Of a stretch of DNA of 64,000 nt, positions 11,061 to 23,249 are shown piece by piece. Source of the DNA: Choristoneura fumiferana (lineage: Eukaryota > Arthropoda > Insecta > Lepidoptera > Tortricidae); the NCBI RefSeq assembly GCF_025370935.1, contig NC_133472.1, positions 30,232,922-30,296,921 on the forward strand. Reading direction: 5' to 3'. The notes under the pieces are model-generated. The model was given only the letters and a program-made list of their open reading frames with translations. It ran no database searches and was not told where the DNA came from. Both the position numbers and the translations under genes were made by a program. How positions within the stretch are numbered: the stretch's first letter is position 1; every line of letters begins with the position of its first letter.

Positions 11061-12480
11061 TACGCCAGGTCAACTTAATTCTTAATTATCGTGGCTTCGT
11101 TTCACAAGTACTCGTAATGATTCGTTTATTAAACATTAAAATACATTCTGGGAACCTAGTCATAAAATATTACCAGATCACTGTACTTAACGATCGAACT
11201 CGAACCTGCGATGAAACGACTCTAAAATAGTGACGCGAGAATTACCTAGGTACTTAATAAGCTGTAAGTTTGTCTGAAAAACTATAACAATTAAATCTTA
11301 TTTCAAATGTACCGGCATCGACGACGTAAGTATAATTGTCAGGTAGATCTACCTTAGTAAAGTATATTTGTATCTTTGCGATCTAAAATGTCGTTAATTA
11401 GTCCCAGCGTTTTTCTGTGCATCTATATTTCAGTTTGTATTTTCTATATGGGTTTTACGGGATGACCGTAAAAGTAACAAAAAATTGGAATTGAAATAAA
11501 CAACATATAGATTCCAAAAACCAATCTTACCTTGGTAAACGACAAGACAGCCCGCTCTACTCGTTAGCTAGGCTCGTCTTTTCATGCGTTGGAGACACGT
11601 ACTAACAGCTAAGTACCAAAAAAAGGAGAAGGTAGTTATACAACGAGTCTCTGACCATGGGGCTTTAACTTCAAGGTTCACTTATAATCGCATAACTGTA
11701 CTTTTGTTCTGCACCTTTTTAAAAATATGATCACTGTTAATACTAAATTGACAGCACATTGGTAAATGAATGGTAAATGTATATTTAAGAGTAAATGTCA
11801 CAAAATAATTAAAGGACCCGCACCCAGAGACAACCGCCATGTCCGATACACTGATTTAACGACGGAACTTTACGGATCAATAAATTATCTAAATTGGAGT
11901 CATTTCAAAATGTTACAAAACAAAGCTACTTAGCTTAGTTATGCGAGTAGAATCAACCCCTGAATTTAAAGCCCTATGGTCAGAGACAACCTGTATCGGT
12001 ATATAACACTTCGCTCTTTTTGAATTAGCAATCAACCTATATGTTAAAACAAACTTTTGCCACCAAAAACTTAGATTTACAAATTAACAAACACAACAAC
12101 TAAGAGAAGAACAGAAAAATAATATCACAACAGTACCTATACAGGGTATACGGTATACAGTGTACATTTCGATCGGTTAGTATGGGGAAATCATACGTAC
12201 GACATAAGACATACGAAGATCTGTTTTTGGGAACCATGTCATCGATTTTAGTAACAAGAAAAACTGCATTCATACATACTTAAAAAAAATTGTACGCATA
12301 GGAGTCGGGCCCGGACGTTTTGAAAAATAAAACTTATTATTAAAGGATATGAAATACAATGCATTTCAATCTTTTTAGATATTGTCTTTCATATTAACAT
12401 TTTTTGCTTATGACCTTACATACAATACACTATCGATATTCGAAGAGTTTCGGTTTGTAACCTTTGATTTCGGCTGTACC
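11060..12480. other. no gene seen
   Basis: AT-rich DNA. A short clustered palindromic patch (CCTATACAGGGTATACGG) is at 12135-12160. Nothing else supported. Confidence 0.4.
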
Positions 12481-12536
12481 ACTGAAACGAATTTGAAACC
12501 GAAGCAAAATGTAACATTTTTTTAATATGGAAGTGA

Positions 12537-13313
12537 ATGACAGTTCTGGCGGACGTACCTTTTTGTGCTACAAGTAAGAAACTGAAAAAAGACCGAAAAC
12601 TTCGCGGTTATAAATTTGGCTCCCAAAAGTTATGCACGCCTCCTGAAAAAGGGCAAACTCGGATTACACGCATTGAAAAGGACCTAATGAAGGTATTAAA
12701 ACAATTTCCAGTTTGCTGTAAATCAGTCCCTCAAAACGCTTTTAAGGATTCTATTCTATTGTGCACTCTACTACTGCATAATGTTGAACCTATGCAGTTT
12801 GCGAAATAACTACTAGACGCAAATTAGATACTGGAATTAACGGTTTTTCTCTCGATAACAAATGCTGTCGATCGCGTGGAGCAGTTATTGTTAATGCAAA
12901 AAAACTAATAACCAGAACATAAATTGTATTGCTCACCGTTCAGGTCTTAATTTCTTCGCTATATTTAGTGATAAACTCAATGATGAGTCTGTTAGAAGCA
13001 TCTTAGCCTTGAAAAGATTAGTAAACTCAAAATGGTTATTAATCTGTCATCTCCCAGGATAACAGGATCAAAGGAATTTGGGCACAAATTTTTGCCTCTG
13101 GGAGAGGACAGGTTAAATGGAAAGCAAAATAATTATGTAAATAATGTTTTTGTCGATAATATTTTTAAGTACAATTTTATGATTGTTCGACAATATGGAG
13201 CTAAAGTTATTCTCGCCTCATCGTGGTTACGTTACGTAACACCTGTGGATATGTTGCTCAGGGCCTCAAAATGTAAAGATGATAATTCATCTTCAAACAA
13301 GAAGTCATTGTAA
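12537..13313 (+). pseudogene. pair of unrecognised reading frames, possibly a mobile-element relic
   Basis: Frame 12537-12809 encodes 90 residues, Lys-rich at the start (KKLKKDRKLRGYKFG) with several Cys later (FPVCCKSV). A second frame, 13032-13313, encodes 93 residues. They are 220 bp apart in an AT-rich stretch, on the same strand. I recognise neither. The codon texture is somewhat more protein-like than other frames here, but no domain, splice pattern or start context supports a gene. A decayed retroelement is one possibility; chance is another. Confidence 0.15.
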
Positions 13314-13379
13314 CGAGATACTTGATAAGTCATCCAATATTGAGCTGAAAGCTAGTCCGAGCAAGCAAGACCACCGGTG

Positions 13380-13880
13380 TGACATAATTCGGCGTCAACA
13401 AGTGCCGATACCGGGAGACGGGGTGAGTGCGCGCGCACAGTTCGCCCCACATAGGTATTCGCCTCTTAAGTTCGGTACGGAGCGCACCCTTCCAACGAAG
13501 CTGCGCGTCTCGTCTCGTCGGTTTCTCGGAACCGTAGCATAGTTTGTCACGTGGCTCGCGACTCGGTCTCCGTGCTCGGGCTGCAGCCGCGAGCTACTTA
13601 CGCACCTGATGTTTGATCAATAATCGTGGCGCACACTAGCTTCACACTCAATCATTCAAGTAAGATCCTTTTACAAAGTAGGATGTTACGCGTACATCTG
13701 GTCCTAATCAATAATCGTTCTTTTTGCGATGAATTTGTATGGTCTCATTAGGTGTGCGATCGCAGGCCTCGCGGGAAGTGGAGTGTAACGAAGCTATCGG
13801 AGTGGCGGGCCACACGCAAGGCGCGGTATGTGAAGAAAGCCAGCCTCCGCGCCGCGCTACATGTCGCATCCGGATACGAA
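13380..13880 (+). promoter_or_regulatory. fourth GC-rich island with strong splice donor
   Basis: A GC-rich stretch begins near 13365. CGGGAGACGG/GTGAGT gives a near-consensus donor at 13423. A second GC-rich patch is at 13750-13870. If transcribed, the block before 13423 could be a first exon that splices to the acceptor at 31437. This is inference from composition and donor strength only. Confidence 0.3.
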
Positions 13881-16690
13881 TACAATCCCGCAAAATGCAC
13901 GGCCCTTCATTCATTTTTCTTAATGGAATAATGCAGCGGTAACGAACGAATATGTTATTGATATTACAGAACACGTTATCAACAAAAACGATAGGTACCA
14001 ATAACGTTAACGACCATTATCTTCCACCTGTAAAGAAGCTTAATAGGTAGGTATGTGTTCAGCATTTCTCTAAGCTATAGCAATCGTTTTTAAAAAAACG
14101 AACTTAAACGTTGTCACAAAACAAAATCACCACAAATTTACATTAAATTAATGAAGTTGAAAAAATTGGTGTACGATTTCACTTTATTATTACTTACTCG
14201 GTATAGTTTTAGCTTGAGGGTAAAAAATAAACCCAATTGGCTTCACTTCGATATCGAAGATCCCCCAAACGCTTGTTAAACTCATGCTAGTTTATTCTTA
14301 GATCAGAAAACTCAAGTTTTGCTGAAAAAGTTCTGTAACTTTTTCCAATATCTATCATCATTACCTAGGTAATAAAACAAAAGTCGTAAACTGCATATTG
14401 TTAACCTAAGGGGAGCAGATAAATGTGAAGCTGTAGATTTCAGGAATGCGCCTCCAAAAGTTACTAGTCATAGAAAAGTGGTTTACAGTATTACGAGTAT
14501 CCTTACAAATTGATTCGAGTAAAACATACGTTTAATACTTGCGTACCCACAATATTTGTACCTAAGTACATAACTCAATCTTAATTAATTTCCCCTATAG
14601 GTTTCCTTTCGCGTTAGTTTGCCTTTTCTTCTAGTAGAGCCCTGGCTTTGATGGGCTTTTAGTTGTCAGCAGCTACCCACACACGCTTTATGTTATTGCA
14701 CATTCAACGTTATTTTTAACGTGACGTAGACCATGTATATTCATTTACTTAATTAATCATTTACCGTGTTATAATAAAAACTCGTTGGACATATTTAAGG
14801 CATTTCTAAGACGTGTTAAAGTTTTGTGTAAAAAACAGTTTTAACGTAAAACAACTACATTAATTGCAAAGATAGTGAGAGTTTCGTTTTCGGGTAAATT
14901 TGTTAAATAAAATTAGCCTAAGTAGTTCTTCTTTTATTCAGAGCATAAGATACATAGAGTTGAGATAGAGTTACTCGTACAATGCATCCGAGTCATTGAT
15001 TCAATGTTCTGCCATTTAATATCCAGAAAGCGAGTTACGGTTAAGTCAAGTTTATAATTAACGTTTTCTTTTTGTTACCTTGTTATTGTGATGTATTTGA
15101 AAGGATTGTTGAACAAATGTCAGCTTCTGCGGCAGCTCGAAGCGTCAAGTTACGTGACTTGGGTTCATATTACAAAATCTGAATGAATAACTTAGAATGC
15201 GTAGGCGGTCATCTGCATTGTCGCTGCTTCTAATTTGCAGCCGTTTAGAATGCGAACTTACGACTTCTTTGAATTTCAAAATTGCAATCGTTTATGTAGG
15301 TAAGTGCTATTCGTTCGTGACGGACTGATGGTTCATGGACCACATAACATATTGTTCCAATGTATCTTATTTTGAGGAGCAGAGCATCATCTCCTAGTTT
15401 ACAGTTTGTGTTCACAATCTTCGCTGTCACGACTTCAGGTGGTGTTATTAACACCTTATGGATACGTGCATTGGACGGCTGCGTGTGTACTTCGATGTTA
15501 TGAATCCGACTTATGGTTTATGATGGTACTTTTGTCGCTCACTTGTACTCGTATGTACCTAGGCACTTTACTCGTAAGCAGGAAATTATTGAAGTTCCAA
15601 GCAGATTCTGTGTCCCTGTTATCTGTCATTTGACATTCCACAGTACGATTGTTATTTCTGTTTATTGGACTTTAAAAATGGAGGAGGTTCTTAATTCGTC
15701 GGAATCTATTATCTCGTGATAACAGTTCACAGGTAGCTCTGCCGTGGTTGTTGTTTTAGTCATTAAGGCCGTCATGCAGGAAAAAAATAATCTAGATTTA
15801 GTAGTTAATCCAAGCTTAAGCTTGACAGTTCCATACAATTTGACACTACTAAACTGAGCTTAACGCTAACTCGAGATTTATGTGTTTACTGCAAGTGGGC
15901 CTTAGATTACCAATGTAGTCAATGTCATAAGACAGACTCCTTAGACTTAGTAAGCCGGGCTAATGTTTCAGGCGATTTAAATACACGCCGCTTTCCACTA
16001 TAGTTGATTTTCGTGTCCTCTGTTTACATTCAAGCAGCATAGCCCGCGGCCCGCGATGCAGATCGCAGCATTCTCGCAGCGGCTCTGGTTAGGATGTAAG
16101 TACAAAAAAGTGCATACGCAGAAGTCTCAAAAAACGTGATTCTGACCACGCGACGTTCCGTTAATGTGCGAAGTAGAGCGGCGCCGCACGCCAGCACGAA
16201 CGACGCGATGGGGACGCGTGCTCGCGAACGCACCGTACAACGGAACGGTAACACACCGTTGCCTCTCAATGAATGAATTTACAACGCAACCAACTAATCC
16301 AATTAACCTACACAATTGTAACGTAACCTTTCGCTACTGAACATTTGGCACCTATATTATTGTACATTAGTGACTAAATAATTACTGCTAATTACAAAAT
16401 GAACTACATATGTAATTTAATCGTGTCAATTTCCGGGTCAATGTTATAAGGACTGCTAACATTACTAGTGCAGGAGTGCGAGTTGGTTTATTCAACTCTG
16501 TATTAAAAATGTTATGAATGCGTTAGGGGAAAAGGATCGTTTGATTGGTTTTCGGCAGGTAAAAGCTCAGGTAGTGACTGCAAAGTCACCCTCCGACCGA
16601 ACACAAAAAACCGACCCGGAATTGTGCAACTTACTGGTTTCGATGTTTAGGAGAAGGAATGTGCGAGTGATCAGGAATTTATTTAAAAAA
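13880..16690. other. no gene seen
   Basis: AT-rich DNA. A weak inverted-repeat-like unit occurs at 15785-15880 (CTAGATTTAGTAGTTAA / TCGAGATTTATG). Frames at 15245-15719 and 16030-16315 have no recognisable motifs. Confidence 0.4.
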
Positions 16691-16698
16691 AAACTTTT

Positions 16699-16813
16699 GT
16701 AGGTATACCTACTACTTATAGCTTTTGGGGCTACAGTATACTGTAGCCACACGATTACGATTTGTCTATAGACAAATCGTAAAGTAAGCTTATAATAGCT
16801 ACTTATTATAAGC
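16699..16813. repeat. cluster of four consecutive palindromes
   Basis: Perfect palindromes GTAGGTATACCTAC (about 16700-16713) and GGCTACAGTATACTGTAGCC (16729-16748), a perfect 24-bp one at 16757-16780 centred on TCTATAGA, and a hairpin with arms GCTTATAATA / TATTATAAGC (16788-16813). Such density in 115 bp could form cruciforms. Confidence 0.9.
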
Positions 16814-17496
16814 GGTCTATTATCAATGGTCCATGTTTTTTTTTTATACGAGTAAGCTGAGAAACATTACCAGGAAGTTTGAATGGAAGTAAGTAGGTAC
16901 ATAATATAAATAAGCTTACTTTATATTTGGGTATATGGACTAACTCAACGCTTGGGCTGCTACAAGCTGTGCAAGCTATAAAACAACTGTTTGAGTAAAT
17001 ATATAAATACAGTTTAAAGTGAAGATAAAATAGATAGGTAAAAACCTAACTGGAAAAGTAATAAATATGTACTCAAATTTTCCACGATATACGATACGAA
17101 ATACCCACAGCCCTGTACAAAAAATAATAAGTTGAATACTTATTCTCGTGTGACAGAAAACAATGGATTTATAAAGCTTTATGCTTAATATTCGGACGGA
17201 ATAGGTACAAAGTTCTAAACTACTTGTACAATTTAATTTATCTTATTTGTAAAAGGAAGGCGGAGGCGCAGCTGCAACGTGCAGATGATCACATTCAAGT
17301 CCACTTAAAAGCACCCGCGCACTAAACCACGTTAAATGCAGACTCGTTGAAATTCTGCTCTAGAAGTGTTCAGTTGTATCAAGAAGACACGCGTAATGCA
17401 GTAATTAGCTCCTTGTATTATTATTTGGATCGTATTACCTAATACAAGTGTGAGGATTCGATTAATTTTTTAAAACGTGTTTCCACTACGCGTCGT

Positions 17497-18008
17497 ACCT
17501 ATATACTGCCGTCCTCAAGCTAAAAGGCGGCTAAGTGACAAAATCAAGTTTTGTGATAGAGTCGAAAAACGCGGTAATTATTATAAATCGATGCTAGTTG
17601 ACATCTATAATTCATAGATTTTACTCATCCCAACCTATATACGTCCCACTGCTGGGCACAGGCCTCCTCTCAGAACAAGAGGGCTTGGGCTATAGTTCCC
17701 ACGCGGGCCCAGTGCGGATTGGGAACTTCACACGCACCATTGAATTGCTTCGCAGGTTTGTGCAGGTTTCCTCACGATGTTTTCCTTCACCGCAAAGCTC
17801 GTGGTAAATTTCAAATGTAATTCCGCACATGAATTTGGAAAAACTCAGAGGTGCGAGCCGGGGTTTGAACCCACGACCCTCTGTTTTAGATTTTACTAGT
17901 ATCTATAATTTACCGATAAAAACTTGCATCGATTAAAAAAAAACGCGTTTCTCGACTCCATCTCCAAATTTGATTTTGTGACTAAGTCAGTATACGGCAG
18001 TACCTATA
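17497..18008. mobile_element. foldback/MITE element split by a SINE
   Basis: The left half (ACTGCCGT...GTGACAAAATCAA...GAGTCGAAAAACGCG...AATCGATGC, about 17497-17625) is repeated inverted in the right half (about 17887-18008). Without the inserted SINE it is a roughly 250-bp foldback. No coding sequence. Confidence 0.8.
17626..17886 (-). mobile_element. tRNA-derived SINE, full length, with 11-bp target duplication
   Basis: On the minus strand it starts with a tRNA-like B box (GGGTTCAAACCCCGGCTCGC), runs through a SINE body containing GGTGAAGGAAAACATCGTGA, and ends in the RTE-type tail (CCTGTGCCCAGCAGTGGGAC). The direct repeat TAGATTTTACT flanks it at 17615-17625 and 17887-17897. The insertion is in the loop of the foldback element, so it is younger than that element. 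Confidence 0.92.
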
Positions 18009-18029
18009 GTTTTCTAAACTCTGTTTTTT

Positions 18030-18504
18030 AATGAGGGCTATCGCGTATGAATTTGCCGCTAGAGGCGCTAGTGTAGTGAGGTCTCCGAAATGTCAAATGT
18101 CACTGTTTTTGGATGAGTTACGCGGGTTTATTTATAATTAGAATAATTTTGTGAATATTCTGCAGTACCTGAAATTAATTATGGCAAATATGCGTTACGG
18201 GGCAATTAATGTTTGTGTTTTAAGACAGTTTTGTCTTTCGGAAACCTTTGTTTTCGCAATTTTGAAAACCGTAAATTTTAAGTTACATCATACCTATAAT
18301 AAAAATATTTATACGGAATCCTCGGTGCGCGAGTCGGACTCGAACTTGGCCGCTTTTTTTTTCGAACAAAACGGGACTACGCAATCTGTGGCATGCTTAA
18401 TATTTTTATGGTGATTTAAATGTAAATTTTGTTTTCACTTTACTTCAGGCAGGACTTTTGTCTACAGTGACGCCAACGGGAGTGCGAAAACGGTAGCCCT
18501 CATT
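18030..18504. mobile_element. MITE family AATGAGGGCTATCG, copy 1
   Basis: Ends are AATGAGGGCTATCG and its inverse (GGTAGCCCTCATT). The interior matches, in inverse orientation, the element at 29354-29780 over most of its length (for example GGCAAATATGCGTTACGGGG). It carries an extra piece at about 18275-18365 with TACGGAATCCTCGGTGCGCG and TTGGCCGCTTTTTTTT, the end of another lepidopteran repeat. The 18151-18414 frame is an accident of this repeat. Confidence 0.85.
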
Positions 18505-18577
18505 CCGTGGAATACTGACAGATGTCAAATTTTTACGTTTCAGAGATAACAAACATTTTTTAACTCTAAATTTCTTT

Positions 18578-18800
18578 ATTACTAGACTTTACCCACGCAC
18601 AGCTTCGGATGCGAAAATCATTAGATACTTACAGCAGTTGAATTGAAATTCCGTGATTTTACAAAATTCCCGTGAGAATTACATCGTTGGTCTTTACTGA
18701 CATTGCATTATAAACAACAGTACCTAGGTACCAAATTTCATGACTCCATAACCAACTGATGAGATTTCGAAATTTTATCTCGATCCCGTGAGTATATCGA
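18578..18800 (-). repeat. Helitron-like remnant
   Basis: ACTAGACTTTACCCACGCAC resembles a decayed version of the ACTAGCTTTTGCCCGCGACT terminus at 472, followed by body sequence (ACAAAATTCCCGTGAGAATT). Truncated. Confidence 0.4.
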
Positions 18801-19287
18801 GTAAAAAAGTAGCGCATGTAGCTATTATTGGGCCTGGTTGGGGTTCTTATTTGATTAATTTTAATAACAATTTTAATTTGTCCACAGAAATGGCCCCCGA
18901 CATTACATGAAGGATTAATGGTGCTACTTTTGAAATAGTCAACGCTGGAAGCAACCCTCAGTCACTAGGTGAGCACCTTTTTTTAATCGGCCCTTTGGGT
19001 TGGTAAATGTTTATTTTTGACAACTTTCTTTGCACTACGCTTTGCAGTATTCGTGAATCTGCTATATACATAGGTATCGTTATATTACACCCCCATCCCA
19101 TGAAGCAAAAATCAAAATCAGAATCTGGTGCATCACATTAAAATTTCTGTTAAGACACTTAACGAAAAGCACCGTCCAAGTATCTTCGCAAATTCTCTCT
19201 TTGCTTCCATGTAAGTAAAAGAAAAGCAATGATGTCGTCAACATAGAGTACGTGAAGCGCATGTTGCACTCGGCTCAAGGTAAAAAT

Positions 19288-19755
19288 ATATAGGGTCGAA
19301 ATTCGTTTTATATTCGGTTTAACCGAATTTCGACAGCTTGGGCCGTACTTCGGCATTCGCCCGAAATTAGGTGTAAATGTCGAACATTCGGCCCTAGAAA
19401 AAAAGAACCTAATTGCACTATTTCGAGTGAAATTAATAGAAAACATGTCTGTCATATCAGTAAAATATGCAACAAAAATGAAATAAATAAAAGTAAGTAC
19501 CTACCTATTCTTCTAATAAACATCTTGATTACAATTCGTAAATTGAATTTAAAATAAAAAACCTTTTTGGTTCACAATTTTGAAAAACTGAACGTAGAGT
19601 AAGATTAAGTAAGTATTTTAATTATTAAAGAGTGTTTTCAACAATGAAATTTAACATTACTAGAAGTAGGTACTTAATTGAACCGAATTTTGTATTTTTA
19701 CCGAATGTTCGGCCGAAGTTCGTATTCGGTTCAAACCACATTCGGCCCATCTGTA
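19288..19755. mobile_element. MITE family GGGCCGAA (hAT-like ends), copy 1
   Basis: Ends (TAGGGTCGAAATTCG and its inverse CGGCCCATCTGT) with repeated CGAACATTCGG and ACCGAAT motifs near both termini. The interior matches the element at 37806-38281 in inverse, including TTGTAATCAAGATGTTTATT-type sequence. AATAT occurs on both sides. No transposase. The family resembles hAT-type MITEs but this is inferred from ends only. Confidence 0.75.
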
Positions 19756-19759
19756 ATAT

Positions 19760-22260
19760 TTAAACCAGCATTATTTCATTTTTTTGTCTATTAAAGTTAA
19801 GAATTGTGCGCGTAAATGTATTAGCTAAATAATGCGATCAAAATTATCATGATAGAAACAAACCAATTCCGTAAAAAAAATAGTTCAATACTTAGGTATA
19901 TGTTTGATTGTAAAAATAAAGTATGTAAGTACAACTTGGACCGTCTACGTCACAGTTTTGAAACTCAAAAAAATGACTTATTCACAAAAATCATTAAGTT
20001 TCTTTAGCGTATCATCTATTTATCTAATTATTTTCCTTTGATATGAAAACAATAACAACAAAAAGTATTATACTATATGCAACTACTGTGGGTTTTTAAA
20101 TTCAAACTATATAAAGACATATCAACACTAGGCAAATTTCAAATAATAGCATATACCTTACCTACCTAGTAAACAGGAAATATAGCGTATCGGTATTTAC
20201 CTGTGGTATTTACTTATAATTAATACAACTTACAAGTAGGGGAGAGAAACTACTTTATAAGTAAATATATCTTATTGTACAAAGATAAAATTAAAATTCC
20301 TTGTAAAAATATTATTTATAAGTTGTGTACTTTGTTTTATTGACAAAGCGTAATTGACGTGTTATCCTTATATGGACGTTAATAAATTAATTATTAACAA
20401 CAATGACTATTGATTTAGAACAATGGTAAGTATCTGTTAGCTCTTTGCTTAACTCGTAGGTATAAAGGTAAAACACATGTGATGTATGTATGTGCGCTGA
20501 GAACAATAGCCGAGCGAGAGTCGGATATTCCACAGTGTGCGCTTATTTAGCCGGCAGAAAAACAAAACGCGCCATTGTTGCTGCATTCCGATATTAAGTG
20601 AAGTTGTAGGTGGTTGTAGTAAGGCTGCGACGCCGAAAGTGGCATGCTTAGCGGCAAGTGCTTCGGTAGCCGCTTATGCTCCATTCAAGTTGCCGTCGTA
20701 CTTAGTAGGTACGTTAGAGAGAACACAGCCGCTCGTGATTGGCTGGAGATACGCAGTTAACATGAATCAGCGACTTTAGATGCGTATTTCTAATCCGATT
20801 TCGTGCTGCTGTTCTCTATGTACCAGCTTGTTTATTTGGGTAGAGTAAGATGACTGACTGAGTCACTAAGGTTACGTGGAGGAATAAACCAAGGGCGCGT
20901 TAAAATTTAGCCGGAAAACTACACGGTTTGAGCATCGAGGCGCAAACCGTGTTTTTTTACGGGTTTTTCTTTTGTGGTCATGCACGTCAATGTGAGCGGC
21001 TCCGTATAATCTCATACATTTAGCTCTCTCTTGGTGCCTCAATGCTATGTGCTTTAAATGTCTATGGCCACACGCTAGTGATGTGTGTGTGCAGCTTGCA
21101 ATGTGATCTTAACTTTATTCGCATAAACGAAGAAGTGAAAACAAAGCACGCAGTCGCATCACGGTTATAAAATCATTAAGTCCCTTCCACAATAACAGTG
21201 GCCAACTTATGACTACAATATTTAAAAAACAAACTCTCTATTAATATCCACCGACCGAACAGTTGCAAACAACACCCTTCCATCGCAATATATCCTCGAA
21301 ACAGCAACATTTGCCAGGAAAAACCTAATTTTCAAAGAGTCTTTGAAAAGGATCTTCTTTTTGGTTTAATTAAGTAAAATTAAAATATTTTGTTTTGTAA
21401 CTACCGTACTTACCTAACCTATGTTTTTCAATGTCTTCTGGTATTTAATAAAAATATTTCCACATTGACAAAATTACTGCAGGAAAAATAAACGAATTAA
21501 TACTAAGCCACCGCGCACTAGTGCAACGGAAATTACCTACTTTATGCACGCTCTGCCAAGGGTCAGAGTAAACAAACACACATTCAGCTTGCATAAATAC
21601 ATAAGCAGAGAATGAGCAATTGTGATTGACAGTTGCTAATGAAAATGGCTTTCTGCGAAGATAGTATCTGCTTACTTCCTTAAACTGCACCTAAGGCACT
21701 GCTTTGAGGAAAACAAGCGCTTGCTCCGCAAAATATTTAGGTTTTTTGTTGTTGTAAGAATATTAAGTTTATTTTTAAATATAACTACTGAAACCTACAA
21801 AAGGATACATTTGATTGATAACTTAAAATATTTCCTGGGATAGAGTTTATTAGCGTATATCCGAGGAAATAAGTAAATACGTATAAATAATTCTAAATAA
21901 AAATATGTCATGTTTACTTGGTAATTGATATCGTTGCTGAATTAAAGTGTGAGAAGGTTATTTTCAAGTCCATTGTGGACAATGCTAAGTTCTAACCTTT
22001 GTTAGTACTGGATAATAATTACGGTTAAAGACTCTTCTTAGCTCTTCACTTCAAGCAATTGCATTCATTCGTTAAAAAAAACGTGTTTTCTAATACCGAG
22101 CAATATACGAGTGAAAAGATCGGGAATAGAATATTTCGCATTGTTACAATAAAACCTTTTTTTCATTTGAATACTGGCCTCTTAGAATCTTAATGACATT
22201 CAAACAATTAAAAAAAATGTTTAAAAACAAAAACTATGTTGGTTTAAAGTTGACACGTCG
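19760..22260. other. no gene seen
   Basis: AT-rich DNA. A moderately GC-rich patch at 20480-20780 includes a frame at 20537-20779 without known motifs. A short hairpin ACACGGTTT/AAACCGTGT sits at 20922-20952. Confidence 0.4.
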
Positions 22261-22269
22261 TTAACAGTA

Positions 22270-23247
22270 ATGGAGCTCACGCGCGAACATTTCCGTGCTT
22301 TTTCCGTGCCATAATTTATCACAATTTTCGTCGCGGCTTATCTCAAGATAAATGTCTCAGCGAACGTGTTTCGATTTATGATGTTGAAGCACCGAGTCAA
22401 ACGACAATATACCGCTGGTATGCAGAGTTCCGACGCGGTCGTGTGTCGCTCAGCACTGTTCCTTCTGCAGGTCGACCAAGAACAGCGGTCACGCCCGAAA
22501 ACATCGCAGCTGTGCGATCTAATATATTAGATGACCGTCATGCGACATACGAGCAGATTCGGGCTGTTATCAGTATCGGAATGACTGCAATTCAGTCGAT
22601 ATTACATAATGAGCTGTGTGTAAGAAAGCTAGTTTCCCGCTGGGTTCCCCACAATTTGTCCGAAGAGCAAAAGGCGGCTCGTGTAGATTGGTGCCGGAAT
22701 ACTCTGCAACGCTTCAACGGAGGGAAGTCAAATGCCGTTTATATCGTCTCAGGTGACGAATCATGGATTTATTCATACGAACCTGAAAGAAAACATCAGT
22801 CAGCAGTTTGGGTCTTCGAAGACGAGGTCAAACCAACGAAAGTGGCTTGCTCCCGCAGCGTGTCAAAGAAAATGGTCGCTACGTTTGTCTCGAAAAAGGG
22901 GCATGTTGCTACAATTCCTTTACAGAAACGCAGAACGGTTACCGCTGAGTGGTATATCACGGTTTGTTTGCCAGAAATTGATAGCCGAACTCCGAAAAAA
23001 TAACCCGAAACGTCGCATCATCTTACATCACTATAATGCGAGCTCCCATACGGCTCGGAAGACAAATGATTTTTTGAAGCAGGCAGGTCAACGGTTTGAA
23101 GACCCCGAAGCAGCTGTGGAAGTGGAAGTGTACAAATCAGCCATTTTGTCAACATCAACTTCAGACTGGAATTACGGTTTTAATGATTGGTTTGCACGAA
23201 TGGAAAAGTGCATTAAGTTGAACGGAGAGTACTTCGAAAAACAATAA
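22270..23247 (+). pseudogene. mariner transposase, inactivated
   Basis: Reads as a mariner-family transposase: N-terminal HTH region (MELTREHFRAF, then IYRWYAEFRRGR), linker VTPENIAAV, and WVPHNLSEEQKAARVDWC, the mariner WVPHxL motif. VSGDESWIYSYEP holds the first catalytic Asp. Damage: a one-base loss in a T run near 22293 separates the start from the main frame; a one-base gain near 22980 shifts it again; the second catalytic block reads LHHYNASSHTA with Tyr in place of Asp; and the block between LKQAG and QRFEDPEAA, which should hold the third catalytic Asp (SPDLAP region), is deleted. The C-terminus NWF-like FNDWFARMEKCIKLNGEYFE is kept. No clear terminal inverted repeats seen. Confidence 0.95.
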
Positions 23248-23249
23248 AA

